Origin: Spirochaetes bacterium GWF1_49_6
GTDB taxonomy: Bacteria > Spirochaetota > Brevinematia > Brevinematales > GWF1-51-8
Assembly (NCBI GenBank): GCA_001829395.1
Contig: MIBD01000111.1
Location: forward strand, 5,645 to 15,915
Direction of reading: 5' to 3'
Length of the DNA stretch: 10,271 bases
Below are positions 6,943 to 10,271 of the stretch, one piece after another; the stretch's first letter is position 1; the number at the start of each line of letters is the position of its first letter. Below the pieces are notes generated by a model. That model did not search any database. It saw nothing but the letters and a program-made list of their open reading frames with translations, and had not been told where the DNA came from. A program made the position numbers and the translations under genes.

Positions 6943-8568
6943 ATGAAAGATTATTGGTATAAGGACGCGGTATTCTACGAACTCTACATACGGGGATTCC
7001 AGGATTCCAACGGCGACGGGAAGGGGGATATTCCCGGACTGACGTCGCGGCTCGGGTATCTCCGTGAACTAGGGGTGGACTGTATCTGGCTTCTTCCGAT
7101 GTATCCCTCGCCGGGGCATGACGACGGCTACGATATACAAGACTATAAGGGTATTAATCCCGAGTACGGTACCCTTGAGGATTTTAAGTTTTTTTTAGAC
7201 GAAGCCCACATGCGCGGTATCCGGGTGATCGCCGATCTGGTGCTGAACCATACTTCAGACCGTCACCCGTGGTTTATCGATGCGCGGAAGGGGCCTTCCT
7301 CACCGTATCACGACTACTATGTATGGTCGGACGACCCGGGTAAATATTCCGGCGCGAGCATTATTTTTATCAACCATGAAACATCGAACTGGGCGTGGTG
7401 CCCCGATTGCGGGAGTTATTACTGGCACCGTTTTTTCTCCCATCAGCCGGACTTGAACTACCGTAACCCCAAGGTACAGGAGGAGATGATCGACGTCATC
7501 CGTTTCTGGCTCGATATGGGGCTGGACGGATTCCGGATGGACGCGGTTCCGTACTTATTCGAGCGCGAGGGGACGAACTGCGAGGGGCTTCCCGAAACGC
7601 ATGCATACCTGAAACGTATCCGCGCGATGCTGGACGAGAAATATCCAGACGCGGTCATGATCGCGGAGGCGAATCAATGGCCGGAAGACCTTCGGCAGTA
7701 TTTCGGGGACGGCGACGAAATGCATATGGCGTTCAACTTTCCCCTGATGCCGCGCTTGTTTATGGCGGTCAAGCAGGAACATCACGGGCCGATAGTGGAT
7801 ATTGTCAAACGTACGCCGGTTCTCCCGGAGAACTGCCAATGGGCGACATTCCTGCGGAATCATGACGAGCTCACCCTCGCGATGTGTACCGACGAGGAAC
7901 GCGACTATATGTACAACGAGTACGCGAAAGACCCGCAGATGAAGCTGTATTCCGGCATACGTCGCCGTCTGGTGCCGTTATTGGAAAAGAACTATCGAAA
8001 AGTGGAACTCCTCAATGTACTGTTATTTCCCCTGCCCGGATCGCCGGTGATCTACTACGGCGACGAGATCGGGATGGGGGATAATATCTTCCTCGGCGAC
8101 CGCAACGGAGTCCGCACCCCGATGCATTGGAACGATAACCGGAACGCGGGATTTTCCGCCTGTAACCCGTCGCGGCTGTATGCTCCTGTGATTACCGATG
8201 CGGATTACAGCTATACGAGCGTGAATGTACAGGTGGAGGAAATGATACCCAACTCCCTACTGAACTGGATGAAGAAAATGATACGCGTCCGCCGCAAGTA
8301 TAAATCGTTCTCGCGCGGGGCGCTTCGTTTTATCTATCCTGAGAATAAAAAAGTACTGGTGTATGCGCTCGAGTATGACGGCGAACAGATGCTATGCGTC
8401 TTCAATTTGGCGTCGAGTTCCCAGCCGGTGCAAATCGGCCTCCGGGAGTTTAACGGGTGCGGGCTGACCGAGGTAATAGGCGATACAGAATTCCCGCAAA
8501 TCGGGGATTCTGATTATCAGGTAACGTTAGGTCCATACGGGTACTACCTTTTAGAAATAAAACATTAG
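6943..8568 (+). CDS. treS: Trehalose synthase (maltose alpha-D-glucosyltransferase), GH13
   Basis: This 541-residue cytoplasmic alpha-amylase-family enzyme interconverts maltose and trehalose by intramolecular transglucosylation. The N-terminus WYKDAVFYELYIRGFQDSNG (residues 5-24) and DDGYDIQDY (60-68) are typical of TreS. The GH13 catalytic set is complete: DLVLNH (98-103), GFRMD with nucleophile Asp200, AEANQW with acid/base Glu242, and NHDE with Asp308. The length fits a stand-alone TreS; no maltokinase domain is fused. Unusually, CPDCG (153-157) sits just before YYWHRFF, where the family forms I remember read more like DPVAG. The gene starts at an ATG with AAGGA overlapping the stop codon of the preceding fusion gene, so translation is probably coupled. 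No classical terminator follows; a long inverted repeat lies 60 bases downstream. Confidence 0.96.
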   Translation: MKDYWYKDAVFYELYIRGFQDSNGDGKGDIPGLTSRLGYLRELGVDCIWLLPMYPSPGHDDGYDIQDYKGINPEYGTLEDFKFFLDEAHMRGIRVIADLVLNHTSDRHPWFIDARKGPSSPYHDYYVWSDDPGKYSGASIIFINHETSNWAWCPDCGSYYWHRFFSHQPDLNYRNPKVQEEMIDVIRFWLDMGLDGFRMDAVPYLFEREGTNCEGLPETHAYLKRIRAMLDEKYPDAVMIAEANQWPEDLRQYFGDGDEMHMAFNFPLMPRLFMAVKQEHHGPIVDIVKRTPVLPENCQWATFLRNHDELTLAMCTDEERDYMYNEYAKDPQMKLYSGIRRRLVPLLEKNYRKVELLNVLLFPLPGSPVIYYGDEIGMGDNIFLGDRNGVRTPMHWNDNRNAGFSACNPSRLYAPVITDADYSYTSVNVQVEEMIPNSLLNWMKKMIRVRRKYKSFSRGALRFIYPENKKVLVYALEYDGEQMLCVFNLASSSQPVQIGLREFNGCGLTEVIGDTEFPQIGDSDYQVTLGPYGYYLLEIKH

Positions 8569-8629
8569 GGCGGTTCTAAAAACTATTAGCATTTATAACA
8601 TTAATAATGATATATCTTTAAAATATGCC

Positions 8630-8690
8630 CAATGGTCACTTCCTTGCCACCGAGAATCGGTGGTGGCGGGTTCATTAGAAGTGACCATTG
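8630..8690. repeat. 13-bp perfect inverted repeat enclosing a second hairpin
   Basis: CAATGGTCACTTC (8630-8642) is the exact reverse complement of GAAGTGACCATTG (8678-8690). Inside it, CCACCGA (8647-8653) and TCGGTGG (8657-8663) form a second perfect 7-bp stem with a GAA loop. There is no T-run after it, so a standard intrinsic terminator is unlikely, though it may stabilise the 3' end of the otsA-otsB/treS mRNA. A short mobile or dispersed repeat, or a two-fold binding site, are alternatives. Confidence 0.6.
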
Positions 8691-8714
8691 ATTACTTCCT
8701 GAAATATGTTTGAA

Positions 8715-8767
8715 TTATCGCCTAAATAGTGGTATGGTATTCCAAAGGAATGCGCCCGAAGCGATAA
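8715..8767 (+). other. Nested inverted repeat upstream of the barrel-protein gene
   Basis: TTATCGC (8715-8721) pairs with GCGATAA (8761-8767). Between them a hairpin ATTCC-AAA-GGAAT (8739-8751) can extend by two pairs, one a wobble. The element lies upstream of the predicted promoter of the next gene, so it is more likely DNA-level or a relic than a leader RNA of that gene. It matches no riboswitch I recognise. Confidence 0.25.
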
Positions 8768-8824
8768 ACTGCCGGGAAAGTGGGGTATATAGAGGCTTAA
8801 AACAAAAAACTTTCAATTTTTAAG

Positions 8825-8852
8825 TTGATTTTTTTGGAAAATGGAGCATAAT
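8825..8852 (+). promoter_or_regulatory. Promoter for the barrel-protein gene
   Basis: TTGATT (8825-8830) and CATAAT (8847-8852) are separated by 16 bases, in a very A/T-rich context. Transcription would start near 8858, about 25 bases before the ATG at 8883. Other -10 registers such as TAATAT (8849-8854) are equally possible. Confidence 0.45.
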
Positions 8853-8882
8853 ATATATAGGATATTAAAAGCGGAGGATACT

Positions 8883-9542
8883 ATGAAGAAGCTGGCCTTG
8901 GTTTTTATCATTATTTTTGCATCGAATATGGTCTACTCGCTGGATATGGTATTGGGTTTGAAGGCGAATTTTATTCCGTCTGTCGGGGGTGTAAGATCAG
9001 GGCTTGACGATAAAAACTATCTGGCAAGCGAAAGTTATTTCAATAATATCGGCGCGGGTATCTTCTTCGATATGGTCTACGCCCGTCTCGATGTAGAATA
9101 CAATATGAGTCTCGCGGGGAATGTCGATATCCAGAGGATGGTCGCGAGCGGAACGGAAATATCGATCACCCCGACTAACTACGGCGCCGCGACGCTTTCC
9201 GCGCTCTCGTTCGACCTGATGTTCAAGCTCCCGTTGGATATCGGTATCGGCAGTATCTGGATCGGCGCGGGGTTCGGCTACAGGATGTATCTCGCGATGG
9301 ACTATAACGGCGACGGTATAGACGATTTGGGTACGACGTTTAATATGATGAACGATATCTATGCGCTGGTGGGCGGCGGGCTGAACCTGAACTTCGGCAC
9401 CGCGATCTATCTCATTCCGTCGTTCACGCTGGGGTATAACTTGATGCCGAAGATGAACGATGCGGCGGAATTACCCGGTAATAACTATGTCTACTGGATG
9501 TACGAATATAAGTACAATGTCGCGTTGGGGATCAGAATTTAA
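8883..9542 (+). CDS. Small exported outer-membrane beta-barrel-like protein, function unknown
   Basis: The start chosen is the ATG at 8883, because GGAGG lies six or seven bases before it and a signal peptide begins there; an in-frame ATG at 8841 would overlap the -10 box and add a hydrophilic leader. The 219-residue product opens with MKKLALVFIIIFASNMVYS, a signal peptide with likely cleavage after Ser19. The mature part is rich in Gly, Tyr, Asn and Met, with alternating amphipathic strands (for example near residues 56-74, 107-114, 125-139, 159-175 and 208-219) and a hydrophobic C-terminal strand ending in IRI. This suggests an eight-strand-type barrel in the outer membrane. DYNGDGIDD (140-148) resembles a calcium-binding loop. 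I cannot name a family or function. It lies between two carbohydrate genes but has its own promoter. Confidence 0.75.
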   Translation: MKKLALVFIIIFASNMVYSLDMVLGLKANFIPSVGGVRSGLDDKNYLASESYFNNIGAGIFFDMVYARLDVEYNMSLAGNVDIQRMVASGTEISITPTNYGAATLSALSFDLMFKLPLDIGIGSIWIGAGFGYRMYLAMDYNGDGIDDLGTTFNMMNDIYALVGGGLNLNFGTAIYLIPSFTLGYNLMPKMNDAAELPGNNYVYWMYEYKYNVALGIRI

Positions 9543-9583
9543 CATTCGGCAATCTGTGGCGCGGTGCTATCATGAGAGCCTGC

Positions 9584-9607
9584 CCTGAGCGAAGCCGAAA
9601 AGTCATC
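9584..9607. repeat. Degenerate copy of a dispersed intergenic repeat
   Basis: CCTGAGCGAAGCCGAAAAG followed by TCATC resembles the CCTGAGCGAAG(T/C)CGAAGGAT type of intergenic repeat that I recall from many environmental bacterial genomes. A second copy lies 17 bases downstream. No coding sequence crosses it. Confidence 0.4.
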
Positions 9608-9624
9608 TTGGGTGAAGGCAAGGA

Positions 9625-9650
9625 GTCATCCTGAGCAGTGTCGAAGGATG
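9625..9650. repeat. Second copy of the dispersed intergenic repeat
   Basis: GTCATCCTGAGCAGTG followed by TCGAAGGATG is a closer match to the same repeat type, in the same orientation as the copy at 9584-9607. CATCCT and AGGATG at its ends can pair, so it could also form a small hairpin. Confidence 0.45.
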
Positions 9651-9686
9651 CCCGATGTAAAAACGACTGGCAATCTAGAAATAATA

Positions 9687-9718
9687 GGGCTGTCGGAATG
9701 GCAGCCCTGCTTTATTTA
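9687..9718 (+). terminator. Rho-independent-type terminator
   Basis: AGGGCTGTC (9687-9695) pairs with GGCAGCCCT (9701-9709) around a GGAAT loop, giving nine pairs with one wobble, followed by the T-rich run TTTATTT (9712-9718). It is about 145 bases after the stop of the barrel-protein gene and would insulate the debranching-enzyme gene. Confidence 0.6.
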
Positions 9719-9764
9719 ACAACTTTTCTTAGCAAATCAAAAACTTTTTCATATGAGCGCGAAA

Positions 9765-9791
9765 TTGACTCTTAGTATGTTTTATTATAAT
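9765..9791 (+). promoter_or_regulatory. Candidate promoter for the debranching-enzyme gene
   Basis: TTGACT (9765-9770) is followed after 15 bases by a perfect TATAAT (9786-9791). A TAATAT two bases later gives the usual 17-base spacing. Transcription would start near 9798, about 20 bases before the ATG. Confidence 0.5.
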
Positions 9792-9818
9792 ATGATTAAT
9801 TGATATTAAGGATGCTCT

Positions 9819-10271
9819 ATGTCAAAGATTTTTGAGATCGACGGGATGAAGACCGAATCCGGGAATCCCTATCTTTTCGGCGCTACGATCGTGGGGAACG
9901 GATGCAACTTCGCCGTGTTTTCCCGTCACGCCACATCGGTTACGCTCCTTCTCTTCAACAGTCACACCGCGCTCACCCCCACGCATGTTATCCCGTTCGA
10001 CCCGCACCGGAACCGTACCGGAGACGTATGGCATATACTCGTGCATGATGTCGAGGACGGGCAGTACTACGGCTATATGGTCGACGGACCGTACAAGCCT
10101 CTCGAGGGGCAGCGTTTTAACGGCAACAAGCTGCTGATCGACCCGTACACCAAGGCGATCGGGGGAGAGTACTACTGGAACGAGACCTCGGCATACGGCT
10201 ACGCACGGAATTCCAAGGAAGGCGACCTGTCATTCAGCGCGGAAAAAAATATCAATATCAAAGCTAAAAGT
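9819..10271 (+). CDS. glgX: Glycogen debranching enzyme GlgX-type, N-terminal part (cut by window edge)
   Basis: The frame is open from the ATG at 9819 to the window end, 151 codons. The ATG has an AAGGA ribosome site six bases upstream. The visible part is the N-terminal CBM48 domain of GlgX/isoamylase-type GH13 enzymes, which hydrolyse alpha-1,6 branch linkages in glycogen or limit dextrin. Recognisable segments are FGATIVGNGCNFAVFSRHA (residues 20-38), HRNRTGDVWHILV (63-75), GYMVDGPYKP (84-93) and FNGNKLLIDPY (100-110). The catalytic GH13 barrel lies beyond the window, so I cannot check its active site. The gene follows the trehalose genes but has its own promoter and an upstream terminator. 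Isoamylase or TreX-type debranching enzymes are the main alternatives to GlgX. Confidence 0.88.
   Translation, partial: MSKIFEIDGMKTESGNPYLFGATIVGNGCNFAVFSRHATSVTLLLFNSHTALTPTHVIPFDPHRNRTGDVWHILVHDVEDGQYYGYMVDGPYKPLEGQRFNGNKLLIDPYTKAIGGEYYWNETSAYGYARNSKEGDLSFSAEKNINIKAKS

Noticed and set aside
8715..8800. A possible c-di-GMP or other riboswitch upstream of the exported-protein gene.
   Set aside because: The conserved bases of the known c-di-GMP classes are not there, and the predicted promoter lies downstream of the element.
8841..8882. The in-frame ATG at 8841 as the start of the barrel protein.
   Set aside because: It overlaps the predicted -10 box, has no good ribosome site, and would put a hydrophilic stretch before the signal peptide; the ATG at 8883 has GGAGG.
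1..10271. CRISPR arrays, tRNA, rRNA, integrases, transposases and toxin-antitoxin pairs.
   Set aside because: I looked for regularly spaced repeats, cloverleaf cores and characteristic protein motifs on both strands and found none.

Overview
The window looks like a chromosomal segment of a free-living Gram-negative-type bacterium of intermediate G+C content. The Gram-negative assignment rests on an apparent exported outer-membrane beta-barrel protein at 8883-9542. Promoters read as ordinary sigma70-like -35/-10 pairs, with AGGAGG-type ribosome binding sites. The phylum cannot be fixed from sequence alone. The style of the signal peptide and barrel protein and the ETL-type EAL domain would suit a Spirochaetota or similar environmental lineage, but that is a low-confidence guess.

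Left part (1-3713): the minus strand carries the start of a carbon-starvation/peptide transporter (CstA, cut by the window edge) with its own promoter. Upstream of it lies a six-helix membrane protein with a degenerate GGDEF domain and an apparently intact EAL domain, probably a c-di-GMP phosphodiesterase. Divergent from that gene, on the plus strand, is a sodium:alanine (AGCS) symporter. The two divergent genes have well-formed promoters about 40 bp apart.

Middle (3714-4738): about 1 kb without a large gene. Its main feature is a 0.36-kb inverted-repeat element (about 3790-4150). Its two arms share blocks of near-identical sequence, and each arm keeps a loop-to-downstream complementarity. 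A strong hairpin lies just beside it. A small minus-strand gene (4340-4579) has a good promoter and RBS; its 3' half overlaps, in another frame, a short ORF encoding a membrane helix.

Right part (4739-10271): a carbohydrate-storage cluster. A fused trehalose-6-phosphate synthase/phosphatase (OtsA-OtsB) is followed 8 bp later by trehalose synthase (TreS), almost certainly one operon. After a 314-bp intergenic stretch with a 13-bp perfect inverted repeat comes a small secreted barrel-like protein. A second intergenic stretch holds degenerate dispersed repeats and a terminator. The 5' end of a GlgX-type glycogen debranching enzyme then runs off the window. OtsAB makes trehalose, TreS interconverts trehalose and maltose, and GlgX trims alpha-glucan branches, so the cluster plausibly links trehalose with glycogen turnover.

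No rRNA, tRNA, CRISPR array, transposase or phage gene was seen.
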